In this document: positions 6,524-15,900 of the stretch, in pieces
How positions within the stretch are numbered: the stretch's first letter is position 1
How the letters are laid out: each line of letters opens with the position of its first letter
NCBI GenBank assembly: GCA_002722315.1
Contig: PBLG01000020.1
Span: 1-41,181, forward strand
Direction: 5' to 3'
DNA length: 41,181 bases
Source of the DNA: Lysobacterales bacterium
GTDB lineage: Bacteria > Pseudomonadota > Gammaproteobacteria > Xanthomonadales > Wenzhouxiangellaceae
Program-made: the position numbers and the translations under genes
The notes under the pieces: model-generated
Databases searched by the model: none
Seen by the model: only the letters and a program-made list of their open reading frames with translations
What the model was told of the DNA's origin: nothing

Positions 6524-7616
6524 AGGAGCGGTGGGGGCGGGAGAGGTAGTCCTTGCTCTGCATCTCCACCAACCGCGAGACCGTACGCTCGAACGGCCCG
6601 GCCAGTCGCTTGCCGGTGTATATCTCCTCGATCGGCGCGTCGGCCGACGCGATCAGCTTGACCGCGCGGTCGTAGCATTCGTCGACCAGGTGAACGAAGC
6701 GCCGGGCGGCGTTGTTGCGGTCGTCATCCATGGGCGGGATGTTGCTGACGATCAGCGTGGAGAAGCGCCAGGTCAGCTCGATATAGTCGGCCGCCGAGCG
6801 CGGTCCTTCGCACAGGTGCGTGAAATCGGCCCACAAGAGCGAACCGGAGCGTTTGCGTATTGGCAGTTCCCGGCCGCGCACGACCAAGTGTCCCTCGATC
6901 ACGGGCTGGTCCGGGCTGAGGGCGTCGAATTCCTCGGCCAGGCGCCGGTCGGTCTCCGGGCCGGTGGGTGTATACCAGGTCGGATGCCGCTCGAGCTCGC
7001 GCAGCCGGAAATCCTCGGCCGCGTCCAGTTCAATCACCCGACAGTGGCGCTTGATGTTCTCGATGGCCGGGACGAAGCGCTGGCGTTGCAGCCCGCCGGC
7101 GTACAGGGCATCCGGCGCCTGGTTGCTGGTGGCCACCAGCGTGAGGCCGCGCTGGAACCACTGGGCCGAAAGCTCGCCCAGCAGCATCGCGTCGGCGATG
7201 TCCTCGACATGAAACTCGTCGAAACACAGCACCCGAGCCCGTTTTCGCAGCTCGGCCGCGATTTCGGACAGCGGACTCGTGCGATTCCCGAGATTCCTTA
7301 GACCGGCGTGCACGTCGTCCATGAAGCGATGAAAATGGGCACGCTCGACGCCGATACCGGCGGCCTGCAGCGACTGCACGAACAGGTCCATCAGCAGCGT
7401 CTTGCCGCGCCCGACGCCGCCGTGGATATAAACCCCGGGCACCGCCCGCGGGCGCCGGAACCAGCCGCCGGAATGCTTCAGCAGCGCATCGTGGCAACCC
7501 TGCAGCGCCTGGGCGACATGCTCCTGCCTGGCATCGAACTTCAGCTTGCCGGCATCGACCAGCGCCTGGTATCGCCCGGCCGGTCCGGCAAGGTTGGAAG
7601 AACCCCGGTCAAACAT
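6522..7616 (-). CDS. zapE: cell division protein ZapE (AFG1-family AAA ATPase)
   Basis: 364 residues, close to E. coli ZapE (375). ZapE is an ATPase that associates with the FtsZ ring late in constriction. Walker A is GGVGRGKT, with typical flanks VYIHGGVGRGKTLLMDLF. Walker B is RVLCFDEFHVEDIADAM, a family signature. Sensor I is LVATSN, and HRFMDDVH is also diagnostic. The ATG at 7616 has AAGG eight bases upstream. A TTG-initiated extension to 7631 is possible but not needed. The stop sits in the right arm of repeat B. The upstream space up to the hydrolase gene is filled by a 70-bp REP-like hairpin and a family A repeat copy. Confidence 0.92.
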   Translation of the reverse strand: MFDRGSSNLAGPAGRYQALVDAGKLKFDARQEHVAQALQGCHDALLKHSGGWFRRPRAVPGVYIHGGVGRGKTLLMDLFVQSLQAAGIGVERAHFHRFMDDVHAGLRNLGNRTSPLSEIAAELRKRARVLCFDEFHVEDIADAMLLGELSAQWFQRGLTLVATSNQAPDALYAGGLQRQRFVPAIENIKRHCRVIELDAAEDFRLRELERHPTWYTPTGPETDRRLAEEFDALSPDQPVIEGHLVVRGRELPIRKRSGSLLWADFTHLCEGPRSAADYIELTWRFSTLIVSNIPPMDDDRNNAARRFVHLVDECYDRAVKLIASADAPIEEIYTGKRLAGPFERTVSRLVEMQSKDYLSRPHRS

Positions 7617-7707
7617 CCCAAGCGCCTTCAAACGATCTCATTCGATCTCATTGTTAAAAGTCACGGATGGGCTGAATCCAATGCCGTTGAGTTGAGAATC
7701 GGCACTT

Positions 7708-7777
7708 TGTAGGAGCCTGCTTGCAGGCGAACAAATGCGGGATGCCGTTGCCATTCGCCTGCGAGCAGGCTCCTACA
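7708..7777. repeat. 70-bp REP-like palindromic repeat, copy 1
   Basis: The arms at 7708-7731 and 7754-7777 (24 bp, starting TGTAGGAGCCTGC) differ at one position. The 22-base spacer contains CCGTTGCCA. A second copy with the same arm sequence and spacer length lies at 31549-31618. It is flanked by TT and AAA, so the hairpin could also stop transcription. Confidence 0.8.
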
Positions 7778-7901
7778 AAAGCTTGTCAAGTCAACAGAAT
7801 TAGGGATGAACCGTCGGTAAACGCGGCGAGCGGGTGCCTGAAGACGGCCGCCGGACGCCGTCAGGCGCACGCGCAGTAGTTTTGCAGCGGTTCGCCCGGA
7901 G

Positions 7902-8020
7902 CATTCATGGCCCGAACGTCGCGAGACGGTTCCAGGTCCTGCAGCCGGGCCGGTTCGCGACCGAGCGAAACGGCGCGGATGCGGGGCCTGGGGCCGTCGC
8001 AGTAGGTTGGGCCATGAATG
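7902..8020 (-). repeat. structured repeat family A, copy 3 (inverted, diverged)
   Basis: Perfect 12-bp inverted ends CATTCATGGCCC / GGGCCATGAATG. Read on the minus strand, the inside gives CTACTGCGACGGCCCCAGGC, then CGCTCGGTCGCG, then GACCTGGAACC and TCTCGCGAC. These are the same blocks in the same order as copy 1 at 5683-5863, but in a shorter version. The stretch 7617-8028 has no gene and consists of this element, the REP-like hairpin at 7708 and about 120 bases in which nothing is seen. Confidence 0.55.
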
Positions 8021-8028
8021 ATCCGGGC

Positions 8029-8700
8029 TCAGGGGAGGTGGTTTTGTACGGCATTCTTGATCAACCCGCGCAGATCCATCAAGCGGCGGTGGAAGAAGTG
8101 GCCGCTGCCCTCCATCACGACCAGTTCGGGCTTCTTGTCGAGCTTGTCGACCCACTCGAACACCGCCTTGGGCGAAACCACTTCGTCTTCGTCACCCTGG
8201 ACAACCAGCCAGGGGCAGTTGGGCGGGACCAGATCGGCGAAGCCGTAGCGCTCGACCGGCGGGGCGATGGTGATCAGCATCCTGACCGGGAGATCCTGCG
8301 CCGCGCGCAGTGAAATCCAGGCGCCGAAGGAAAATCCGCCCAGCCAGAGATCGTCGTCGGGGCGGGTGGCGCGCACCCATTCGATCACGGCCAGCAGGTC
8401 GTCGAGCTCGCCGTTGCCGTCGTCGAAGTTACCCTCGCTTTCGCCGGTGCCGCGGAAGTTGAAACGGACCGTGGCCAGGCCGGATTCGCGCAGCGCGCGC
8501 TCCATGATGGTTACGACCTTGTTGCGCATGGTGCCGCCGTGCTGCGGATGCGGGTGGCACAGCACCGCGGTGGCCGGGCGCGCCACGTCCGACTCGGGCA
8601 CGTCGGCCATGCATTCAAGGCGCCCGGCCGGGCCGCTCAGCAGGAATTCTGTCTGCTCGGTCGGGAATTCGCCGGGGTCGATCGGCTTTTGCTCGCTCAT
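8029..8700 (-). CDS. alpha/beta hydrolase (COG2945-like)
   Basis: 223 residues, an alpha/beta-hydrolase fold without signal peptide. The oxyanion region is LCHPHPQHGGTMRNKVV, a signature of the COG2945 group. Then come RFNFRGTGESEG, the nucleophile elbow GGFSFGAW, the acid WLVVQGDEDEVV and the histidine GSGHFFHRRL. The reaction is unknown; members are esterase- or dienelactone hydrolase-like. The start is uncertain: ATG codons at 8700 and 8709 are in frame and neither has a clear Shine-Dalgarno site. Transcribed toward zapE, but separated from it by 412 bases of repeats, so not obviously the same operon. Confidence 0.8.
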   Translation of the reverse strand: MSEQKPIDPGEFPTEQTEFLLSGPAGRLECMADVPESDVARPATAVLCHPHPQHGGTMRNKVVTIMERALRESGLATVRFNFRGTGESEGNFDDGNGELDDLLAVIEWVRATRPDDDLWLGGFSFGAWISLRAAQDLPVRMLITIAPPVERYGFADLVPPNCPWLVVQGDEDEVVSPKAVFEWVDKLDKKPELVVMEGSGHFFHRRLMDLRGLIKNAVQNHLP

Positions 8701-8806
8701 TTCAACCATTCAACCAGTTGCGGACGGGCATGATAACCCAACGAGGGCGGCCGCAATTCCTGCTACCGTCGACCCCTCGAACCTTCAGGATTCGCTGGGA
8801 AATCGC

Positions 8807-9403
8807 ATGAACCACCTTGCCCACATCGTGCTGGCCGGTCCCGACCCGGACGACCGCCTGGGCGCGTTGCTGGGCGATCACGTCAAGGGCATCGCGGCGG
8901 TCGACGCGCTTTCGCCAGGGCTTGCGCGCGGCGTTCGCCTGCATCGCAGGATCGACGCCTGGTCCGACAGCCACCCCGCGGTGATCGATCTGAGAGCCAG
9001 CAGCGGCCCGGAGTGGCGCCGCTACAGCGGGGTCATCCTGGACGTGCTGTTCGACGCGATGCTGGTGCGCAACTGGGACACCTGGCAGGACGTCGCACTG
9101 GACGATTTCGCCCGCGGAATCGACGAAATGCTGGCCGACCGGCGGGCCGAGCTTCCGCCGCGGCTGGCGCGTTTCGCGGTCTGGGCCTGCCGCACGGGCC
9201 TGTGGACCCGCTACGACGATCGCGAAATGCTCGATGAAATCTTCGCCAGGCTGGCCATCCGGCACGGGCGACCCAGCCCGCTGAAGGCCGGGACCCGACT
9301 GCTGGATCGGCTCGAACCGGAGATAGAACGGACTTTCGAGGAACTTTTCCCGTGGCTGCGGCGACGCGCCGAGGACTTTCTCGCGGACCCGGAGAGACGC
9401 TGA
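8807..9403 (+). CDS. acpH: acyl carrier protein phosphodiesterase (AcpH/DUF479 family)
   Basis: 198 residues. AcpH removes the 4'-phosphopantetheine arm from acyl carrier protein. The N-terminus MNHLAHIVLAGPDPDDRLGA corresponds to the family's MNFLAHLxLA start, followed by LLGDHVKG, LHRRIDAWSDSHPAV, RRYSGVILDVLFDAML and NWDTW, all typical. GGGA six bases before the ATG fixes the start even though the frame is open much further upstream, where it is only antisense to the hydrolase gene. It lies divergent to the hydrolase and convergent with the cytochrome gene. Confidence 0.85.
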   Translation: MNHLAHIVLAGPDPDDRLGALLGDHVKGIAAVDALSPGLARGVRLHRRIDAWSDSHPAVIDLRASSGPEWRRYSGVILDVLFDAMLVRNWDTWQDVALDDFARGIDEMLADRRAELPPRLARFAVWACRTGLWTRYDDREMLDEIFARLAIRHGRPSPLKAGTRLLDRLEPEIERTFEELFPWLRRRAEDFLADPERR

Positions 9404-9428
9404 GCGCCCGCGCGTCAGGCGCGGGCGC
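9404..9428. terminator. hairpin between convergent acpH and cytochrome c genes
   Basis: A perfect 10-bp stem GCGCCCGCGC / GCGCGGGCGC with a five-base loop right after the acpH stop. No T-run follows on either strand, so termination is only likely, not certain. Confidence 0.4.
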
Positions 9429-9443
9429 GGGGGACAGCGTGGA

Positions 9444-9953
9444 TCATTCCTCGATCTGCGTCAGCATGTACTGCACCGACGCGCGAACCTGCTCGTCGGT
9501 CAGGTCGGAACGCCCACCCTTGGCCGGCATGGCGCCGATGCCGTCGATGGCGTGCTGGACCAGCGTGTCCTCGCCCTGCGGCAGGCGATCGGTCCACTGT
9601 TCGGCCACCAGCTGGGGCGCGCCCGCGGCGCCGGACATGTGACAGGCCTGGCAGACGTTGTTGTAGATCATTTCGCCGTCGGTACTGCCGTCGAACGCGA
9701 CTTGCTGCGCCTGCGCGCCGGCGGATTCTTCGGCCGCCGCCAGCGCCGCGGCCCGGCCGGTTTCGCCTGCGTAGACACCGAAAACCGGCTCGATGCGGTC
9801 GACCTTGGCAACATCCTGCATCGGATTGCCGCTGCCTTCGAGCTGCTCGTGTATGTTGCCCGCGAAGAAAATGATCAGCACGGCAAAAATCGCCAGCCCG
9901 ACTATGATGAGGCTGAAGCGTTTCATGAAAATCTTGTCGTCTTGTTCGCTCAC
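9444..9953 (-). CDS. membrane-anchored cytochrome c5
   Basis: 169 residues from a GTG start. One N-terminal membrane helix (residues 11-31, FSLIIVGLAIFAVLIIFFAG) anchors the protein with the haem domain in the periplasm. The haem site is VCQACH (C101, C104, H105), and the GIGAMPAKGG loop provides the likely methionine ligand. The ending VRASVQYMLTQIEE is typical of the cytochrome c5 family. These proteins carry electrons to terminal oxidases. The GTG at 9953 has AAGGAA seven bases upstream, which is why it is preferred over an ATG at 9995 without such a site or the internal ATG before the helix. Confidence 0.85.
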   Translation of the reverse strand: MSEQDDKIFMKRFSLIIVGLAIFAVLIIFFAGNIHEQLEGSGNPMQDVAKVDRIEPVFGVYAGETGRAAALAAAEESAGAQAQQVAFDGSTDGEMIYNNVCQACHMSGAAGAPQLVAEQWTDRLPQGEDTLVQHAIDGIGAMPAKGGRSDLTDEQVRASVQYMLTQIEE

Positions 9954-10012
9954 GCTCGGGTTCCTTGAATCCGTTGCGACCTGCAGACAGGCCATATTCG
10001 AAACAGGCGCGG

Positions 10013-10018
10013 ATTATA
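10013..10018 (-). promoter_or_regulatory. possible -10 element of the cytochrome c gene
   Basis: A perfect TATAAT on the minus strand, 60 bases upstream of the GTG start. No matching -35 is evident. Confidence 0.35.
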
Positions 10019-10096
10019 CCGTAGCCGTCGCGCATACCGGACAACCCGGAATTCACCCCGGGCCCGCATGAACGACCGTCCGGTATCGAAAATCTA

Positions 10097-10105
10097 CCGC
10101 TCGTC
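10097..10105 (+). promoter_or_regulatory. possible AlgR-type box upstream of the minor-pilin operon
   Basis: CCGCTCGTC differs at one base from the CCGTTCGTC core recognised by AlgR of Pseudomonas aeruginosa and lies 69 bases before fimT. AlgR drives the equivalent operon there, and an AlgZ/FimS-like kinase gene ends this operon here. A nine-base match can be chance. Confidence 0.25.
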
Positions 10106-10173
10106 CAGGATTGCTGGCTTTTTCCACCCGCCCGGCTATGCTTTGCTCATCCCAATCCATTTCAGGTACGTGG

Positions 10174-10740
10174 ATGACCAAGTCGACACGATTTTCGCGA
10201 TCTTTACCGATCCGCCGACGCGCCGCGCAGTCGGGCTTCACCCTGATGGAGCTGTTGCTCGGTATCGCGGTGCTCGCCATTCTCACAACGCTGGCGCTGC
10301 CGGCATTCACGCAGTTCATCGCGAACAATCGACTGGCGGCAGAGTCCAACGAGCTGGTCGCTTCGTTCCAGTATGCCCGCTCCGAGGCGCTCAAGCGCGG
10401 ACTGCCGGTCCAGATCTGCTCCAGCGAGGACGGCGCCGGCTGCAACGGCAACTGGAATCAGGGCTGGATCGCGATGGTCGATCCCGGCGGCACGGAAGAA
10501 GAAATCATTCGGGTCTGGACGGCGTCCGACGATGCCTTCGAGTTCACGCCCACCAGCGGGACAGCCCAGTTCGCACCTGCCGGATGTCTCGATACCAACA
10601 ACGACGGTAACTGCGACGCCGACGACAACGCCGTCGACTTCGAAGTCCAGCTTCCCGGATGCACGACCGACAACGCCCGCCGCGTGACCCTGGAACGCAC
10701 AGGACGCGTGGCCAGTGAACGCGTCGCCTGTCCATCATGA
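10174..10740 (+). CDS. fimT: type IV pilus minor pilin FimT/FimU (GspH-like)
   Basis: 188 residues. A basic leader of about 20 residues ends at the prepilin peptidase site QSG^FTLMELLLGIAVLAIL, with the required Glu at +5 of the mature protein. A GspH-type globular domain follows (FIANNRLAAESNELVASFQYARSEALKRG, then QICSSEDGAGCN and WNQGWIAMVD) with paired cysteines. Minor pilins of this type prime pilus assembly at the inner membrane. AGG seven bases before the ATG at 10174 supports the start. First gene of the fimT-pilV-pilW-pilX-pilY1-pilE operon; its stop overlaps the pilV start (ATGA). Confidence 0.9.
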   Translation: MTKSTRFSRSLPIRRRAAQSGFTLMELLLGIAVLAILTTLALPAFTQFIANNRLAAESNELVASFQYARSEALKRGLPVQICSSEDGAGCNGNWNQGWIAMVDPGGTEEEIIRVWTASDDAFEFTPTSGTAQFAPAGCLDTNNDGNCDADDNAVDFEVQLPGCTTDNARRVTLERTGRVASERVACPS

Positions 10741-11192
10741 CGAGTAATACAATGAACATCTCCGACTCAACTGCCCGATTTGCCTCCCGCGCGATCGGCC
10801 GCCGGTTCCAGCGCGGCGTCACGCTGATCGAAATCCTGATCACATTGCTCGTGCTGGCTGTCGGCCTGCTCGGGCTGGCCGCCCTGCAAGGCGTTTCGTT
10901 GAAAACGGGCCAGGTCTCCCTGTATCGCACCCAGGCGACCAACCTGGCCTACGAAGTCATCGACCACGCGCGCGCCAACCGATCCCAGGTGGCGATTTCC
11001 GGCTCGATCCCGAACGAGGCCGTGTTTGCGCAGAGAATCGCGGCCCTGCTGCCCAACGGAACCCTCGTGACCGGCGTCACGGACGGCGGCGGCGACGGCA
11101 TCGTCAACGTTCAGATTACCTGGCTGGACGATCGGGAAGCCGAGGACGCCGACGATCAGGAAACCACGTTCGAAGTCGAAAGCCGAATCTGA
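10737..11192 (+). CDS. pilV: type IV pilus minor pilin PilV
   Basis: 151 residues. The processing site is QRG^VTLIEILITLLVLAVGLLGLAA, where +1 is valine rather than the usual Phe/Met, and Glu5 is present. The GLLGLAALQ and SLYRTQATNLAYEVIDHARANR segments are family signatures. The globular domain is short and acidic. The ATG at 10737 overlaps the fimT stop, suggesting translational coupling. A second ATG at 10752 is a possible alternative. PilV joins the initiating minor-pilin complex with PilW, PilX and PilE, and helps carry PilY1 to the tip. Confidence 0.88.
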   Translation: MTSNTMNISDSTARFASRAIGRRFQRGVTLIEILITLLVLAVGLLGLAALQGVSLKTGQVSLYRTQATNLAYEVIDHARANRSQVAISGSIPNEAVFAQRIAALLPNGTLVTGVTDGGGDGIVNVQITWLDDREAEDADDQETTFEVESRI

Positions 11193-11236
11193 GGCGGGCC
11201 AGGGCAATGAAATCAAACGAAATTCCGGAGCAACGA

Positions 11237-12412
11237 ATGATGAAAGCATGTCCCCGTGTCCAGCGCCGGCGAAATCGTCAAAGCGGCTTCAGCCTGGTCG
11301 AACTCATGGTCGCGATCACGCTGGGCCTGCTGCTGACCGCCGGCATGATCCAGCTGTTCAGCAGCACCAAGGTCACGTTCCAGACCAACGATGCGCTGGC
11401 CAGGGTGCAGGAAAACGGGCGGTTTGCGCTCGAACTGCTCAAGCGCGAACTGAGAGAAGCCGGCACCAGCGGGTTCTGCGCCGGGCGGCTCGATATCAAC
11501 AACCACCTTCGCGAAGACTGCGCCGGCGGCGGCGTGGACTTCTTCGACCCGAATCGTGCCGTGGTCGGCTGGGAGTTCGGCGGCACGGGCAGCAACGAGG
11601 CTTACACCATCCCCGAAGATCTCGACCCGGGCTCGACCAGCGGCGGCAACTGGGAATCTTCGGCCACCAGCGGCAGCAGCCTGCCTTCGAGACTGCAGGG
11701 CCTCGTGGCCCCGGGTTCCGACGTGCTGGTCGTAAGGCGGCTCGAGCCGATCCCGGGTCTGACTGCCGACGGCGTCAACAATCCGAACCAGGCATCGATC
11801 AACCTGAATGGCTCACACGGGTTGCCCGACGACGCCATCGTGCTGGTCACCAACTGCGCCAATGCGACCGATCTGTTTCAGAATCGCTCGAACTCGAATG
11901 CAAGCACCTTTTCGGCGGGTTCAGGCAGCTGCAGCAATCCGGGCCCGGGAAACGACAACTCGGTCGACTGGTCCACGTCCTACGACGGCAGCATGCAGGC
12001 TTTCCGCGTCCGCATCGTGGCCTATTACATCGGGGTCAATCCGAATACCGGCCAGCCCGGTCTCTATCGGCTGGACATGAGCAACGGCACCGTCGCGGCG
12101 GCGCAGGAAGAACTGGTCGAAGGCGCCGAGAGCCTGCAGATACTTTACGGTTTCAGCGAAGCCGCGCCTGCCGGCGACGGCCAGAGCATCAACAGCTGGT
12201 TGACGGCCGAGCAGATTCCGGCCGACGGCTGGGGCCAGGTTATCGCGATGCGCGTGGGCCTGACGTTCAGGTCCTCGGAGATCGCCGACGGCGACCGGAC
12301 GGTGCAGGTGTTCAACCTTTCCGGCGCCAACATCAGCAGCCCGGGCGACGGACGCCTGCGCTCGTCGTTCTCGTCCACCGTCGCGCTTCGCAACCGCGTA
12401 ATCGTGATCTGA
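11237..12412 (+). CDS. pilW: type IV pilus minor pilin PilW
   Basis: 391 residues. The leader MMKACPRVQRRRNR is cleaved at QSG^FSLVELMVAITLG, with Glu5. Then come LFSSTKVTFQTNDALARVQENGRFALELLKRELREAG, the hallmark of PilW/PilJ proteins, and a large beta-rich domain (residues 100-380) with many Asn/Ser/Gly. The start at 11237 has GGAG six bases upstream. An in-frame ATG at 11207 adds ten residues but its purine tract is only two bases away. PilW is one of the core minor pilins that initiate the pilus. It follows pilV after a short gap and is followed at once by pilX. Confidence 0.88.
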   Translation: MMKACPRVQRRRNRQSGFSLVELMVAITLGLLLTAGMIQLFSSTKVTFQTNDALARVQENGRFALELLKRELREAGTSGFCAGRLDINNHLREDCAGGGVDFFDPNRAVVGWEFGGTGSNEAYTIPEDLDPGSTSGGNWESSATSGSSLPSRLQGLVAPGSDVLVVRRLEPIPGLTADGVNNPNQASINLNGSHGLPDDAIVLVTNCANATDLFQNRSNSNASTFSAGSGSCSNPGPGNDNSVDWSTSYDGSMQAFRVRIVAYYIGVNPNTGQPGLYRLDMSNGTVAAAQEELVEGAESLQILYGFSEAAPAGDGQSINSWLTAEQIPADGWGQVIAMRVGLTFRSSEIADGDRTVQVFNLSGANISSPGDGRLRSSFSSTVALRNRVIVI

Positions 12413-12422
12413 GGTGACCGTC

Positions 12423-12959
12423 ATGACCATCCATAAGCCGTTCTCGCGCCAGCGCGGCGCAGCGCTGTTCGTCAGCCTGATGTTCCTGATCATCCTGACC
12501 CTGCTCGGCATCTCTGCCGCAAACGTCGGCATCATGCAGGAACGCATGGCCGGCAACGTCAGGGAAACCAACGAAGCGTTTCAGCTCGCCGAGGCCACGC
12601 TTCGCGAGATCGAACAGCGCCTGGTGGAAATCGGTGAAGGCGGCTCGGGCGGATTGGGCGAAATCCCGGTGTGGGCCGAAGCACTCGATACGCTGGGGAT
12701 CGATCGGTTCGACTGCACGTTGACCCAGGCAGGGAATCTGCCCTGGAATTCGGCACCGACGACGGGCAACGACTACTACGTCGTCGAGCTGACCGACTCG
12801 ATCACGGCCAGCGGCGAGGTCTTCGGGTCGGCCTGCAGACCGCTCAACGAAACGACGACCGCCGGGCTGTCCCGTTATTACCTCGTGGTCGTACGTGCCG
12901 AGGGTCCGGCCGGCACTGGCGAGGTCGTCCTGCAATCCATCTTCTATTACCCGGCCTGA
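12423..12959 (+). CDS. pilX: type IV pilus assembly protein PilX
   Basis: 178 residues. The processing site QRG^AALFVSLMFLIILTLLG lacks the +5 glutamate, as is normal for PilX (GspK-like tip pilin). Then ANVGIMQERMAGNVRETNEAFQLAEATL, the family signature, and a C-terminal domain ending VVLQSIFYYPA. GAGGTGA five bases upstream favours the ATG at 12423 over a GTG at 12414. The gene starts eleven bases after the pilW stop. PilX with PilV, PilW and FimT forms the tip complex that carries PilY1. Confidence 0.88.
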   Translation: MTIHKPFSRQRGAALFVSLMFLIILTLLGISAANVGIMQERMAGNVRETNEAFQLAEATLREIEQRLVEIGEGGSGGLGEIPVWAEALDTLGIDRFDCTLTQAGNLPWNSAPTTGNDYYVVELTDSITASGEVFGSACRPLNETTTAGLSRYYLVVVRAEGPAGTGEVVLQSIFYYPA

Positions 12960-12995
12960 TCGCCGGATTGAAAGCAACTGCTCCAGGAGCACGAC

Positions 12996-15900
12996 ATGTC
13001 ATTCAAGAAACTGGCTCTCTGTTTCGCCACTGCAGGCTACCTGGTGGTCTGCGGCACTTCGGCGCGCGCGCTCGAGGTGGCACAGAACCCGCTTTTCCTC
13101 GGTACCGACGTGCCAGGCAACCTGGTGTTCGTGCCCTCGGTCGAGTGGCCGACGATCGTCAGCGTCGCCAACCTGCAGCCGAACTACACGCCCAACACCG
13201 AGTTCGTCGGCTATTTCGATTCCGACAAGTGCTACGAGTACCGCTACAGCAGCAACGCCTCGGATCGGCACTTCTATCCGGTCGAGCGGGCCAGAGGGCG
13301 TGAATGCGACGGCCACTGGAGCGGCAACTTCCTCAACTGGGCCGCAACTCAGACCATCGATCCGTTCAGGAAGGTGCTGACCGGTGGCCTCAGGGTTCGA
13401 GATACGGCTACCGAAACGTGGCTCGAGAAAGCGCGACACACGGGTCAGGGCGGCACCGGCATCTACCCGAACCGCTCGATCAACAATACCTCGATCCTGC
13501 GCGGCGCCACGCCGTTCCAGACCGCCGATTCGATGCAGATGCGTATCCAGGGGCTGGGCAACGAAATGCGCTTTCGCCTGAACGGCACCAACGTGGACAG
13601 CGATTTCCGGGACTTCAATCCGGCGAATCATCCGCCGGCCGATCCGGACGACCTGAACGACGACGCCTACGACGTCTCGATCCGCGTCGCGGTCTGCGTG
13701 GCCGGGCTGGAGGAAGACAATTGCGTCGACTACGGCTCGTCGGCCAAGCCCGAGGGGCTGATCCAGGCCAACTACGACAAGCTTCGCTACAGCGTTTTCG
13801 GTTACCTCAATCAGGACGGCAGCAGTCGCGACGGCGCCGCGCTTCGTGCGCGCCAGAAGTTCGTCGGGCCTACATTGCCGGGCGGTAACAACAATCCCCA
13901 GAAAGAGTGGGACCCGTCGACCGGCGTGCTCTACCAGAACCCCGATGCCGCCGATGCGGCGGATACGTCGGATGAATTCAACATCACGATTCGCGACAGC
14001 GGGGTTATCAACTACATCAACAAGTTCGGTCAGCTGACCAGCAACAGCCACAAGAGCATGGACCCGGTCAGCGAGTTGTTTTACGCCGCGGTCCGTTATA
14101 TCCGCGGCGAAGACAACATCGACGCATATACGGACGGCACGAATTTCGACCGTGCCGACGGTTTCCCGGTCATCACCGACTGGGACAAGAACGGGCACGA
14201 CCCGGTGCAGTTCTCGTGCCAGATCAACGTCGCGCTCGGTATCGGCGACATCTATACCCACCGCGACAAGAACCTGCCGGGGCCGACCAGCGGCTCGGAC
14301 GAGCCCACCAAGCCACAAGCGATAAGGGACGACGACTGGATCGACGTCGTCGAAGTCGGCCAGCGCATCGATGCGATGGAAGGCAGCACGAACATCGGCA
14401 GCTCGGGCGGAAGCTGGACGGGCCGGAACAACTCGGCTTACATCGCATCCCTGGCCTACTGGGCCAACACCACCGACATGCGCCCCGGCGAGCCGGGCAA
14501 GACCACCATGTCCACGCACTGGGTCGACGTACTCGAAGCCCAGAGCCTGGAGACCATCCCCTACAACCAGTACATTCTCGCGGCCAAGTACGGCGGCGCC
14601 GACGTTCCGGAAACGTTCGACCCGATGAACGACTCCCTGGAGCAGGACTGGTGGCACACCAACGGCGAGACGATATCGCCGTTCGGAAGCCGGGCGCGGG
14701 GCCAGACGATGCCCCGGCCGGACAACTACTTCCTGGCGGGCAACGCGGCCACCATGGTCGAAGCGCTTTCCGACGCCTTCGAGACGATCCTGTCCGAGAC
14801 GACCAACGTCGTGACGTCGGTATCGACCACGTCGACCCGCCTGGACACCGACACGCTGGCCATCCAGGCCCGCTTCGAGTCGGATTTCTGGTCGGGCGAA
14901 CTGCTCGGCCTGGATCCGATCAGCAATGCCGTGCAATGGCGTGCCTCAAACCAGCTGCCCACGCCCGCCGGGCGCAAGATCCTGAGCTGGAACAGCGATG
15001 GTCCCGGCGCGGAAGTGCGGTTCGACAGCACCATGCCCTCGGCAATGAAGACGCGCATCGCCTCCAGCACCGACGGGCAGCCCATCAACGACGTGATCAA
15101 CTTCCTGCGCGGCGACCGCAGCAACGAGGCCAGCGGCTTCCGGCGACGGGGCGATACCGTGCTGGGCGATATCGTCAATTCGAGACCGGTCCTGGCCGGC
15201 TCGTCCAACGAGGGATGGGCGCGTCTGGACAGCGGATACAACAGGTATCTTGACGAAGAAAAGTCGGAGCGCGCCCCGGTGGTCTACGTCGGCGGCAACG
15301 ACGGCATGCTGCACGGCTTCAATGCCGAGAGCGGCCGGGAGACCATGGCGTACGTTCCCGGCGCCGTGCTCGACCGGATCGGCTCGCTCGCCAATCCGAC
15401 CTACCAGCACCAGTTCTTCGTCGACGGGCAGATCGCAATCGCGGACGCACAAGACGATGGTACATGGAAGAACGTGCTGGTCGGCGGGCTGGGTGCCGGC
15501 GGCAAGGCGATTTATGCAATTGACGTAACCGACCCCGGCAGCCCTGAAGTGCTTTGGGAAGTAACGAGCGAGGACCACCCCGAGATCGGATATACGTTCG
15601 GCAAGCCGGTCATCAATCGAATCGGCGACAAATGGTATGCCATCTTCGGTAACGGATACGGAAGCGCGGGCGCGACCGCCGGCGAGGCCGGTCAGGCCCG
15701 CATGATGTTCGTGGAACTCTTCAGTGGCCCTTCGCCGACAGTTACCAGTATCGCATTGGGAGATCCCGGCGGCAACGGCCTGTCCGGCGTGGCCGGATTT
15801 TCCAACCCCGCCACCGGCACCGAGTTGATTCGCGCATACGCCGGCGACCTCAACGGTACGATCTGGCGCGTCGACTTCACGACGGGCGGTACCCCGAGCG

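Noticed and set aside
7661..8155. Long minus-strand frame across the REP-like hairpin and the end of the hydrolase
   Set aside because: It is a shadow frame: it overlaps the well-supported hydrolase in another frame and translates the palindrome.
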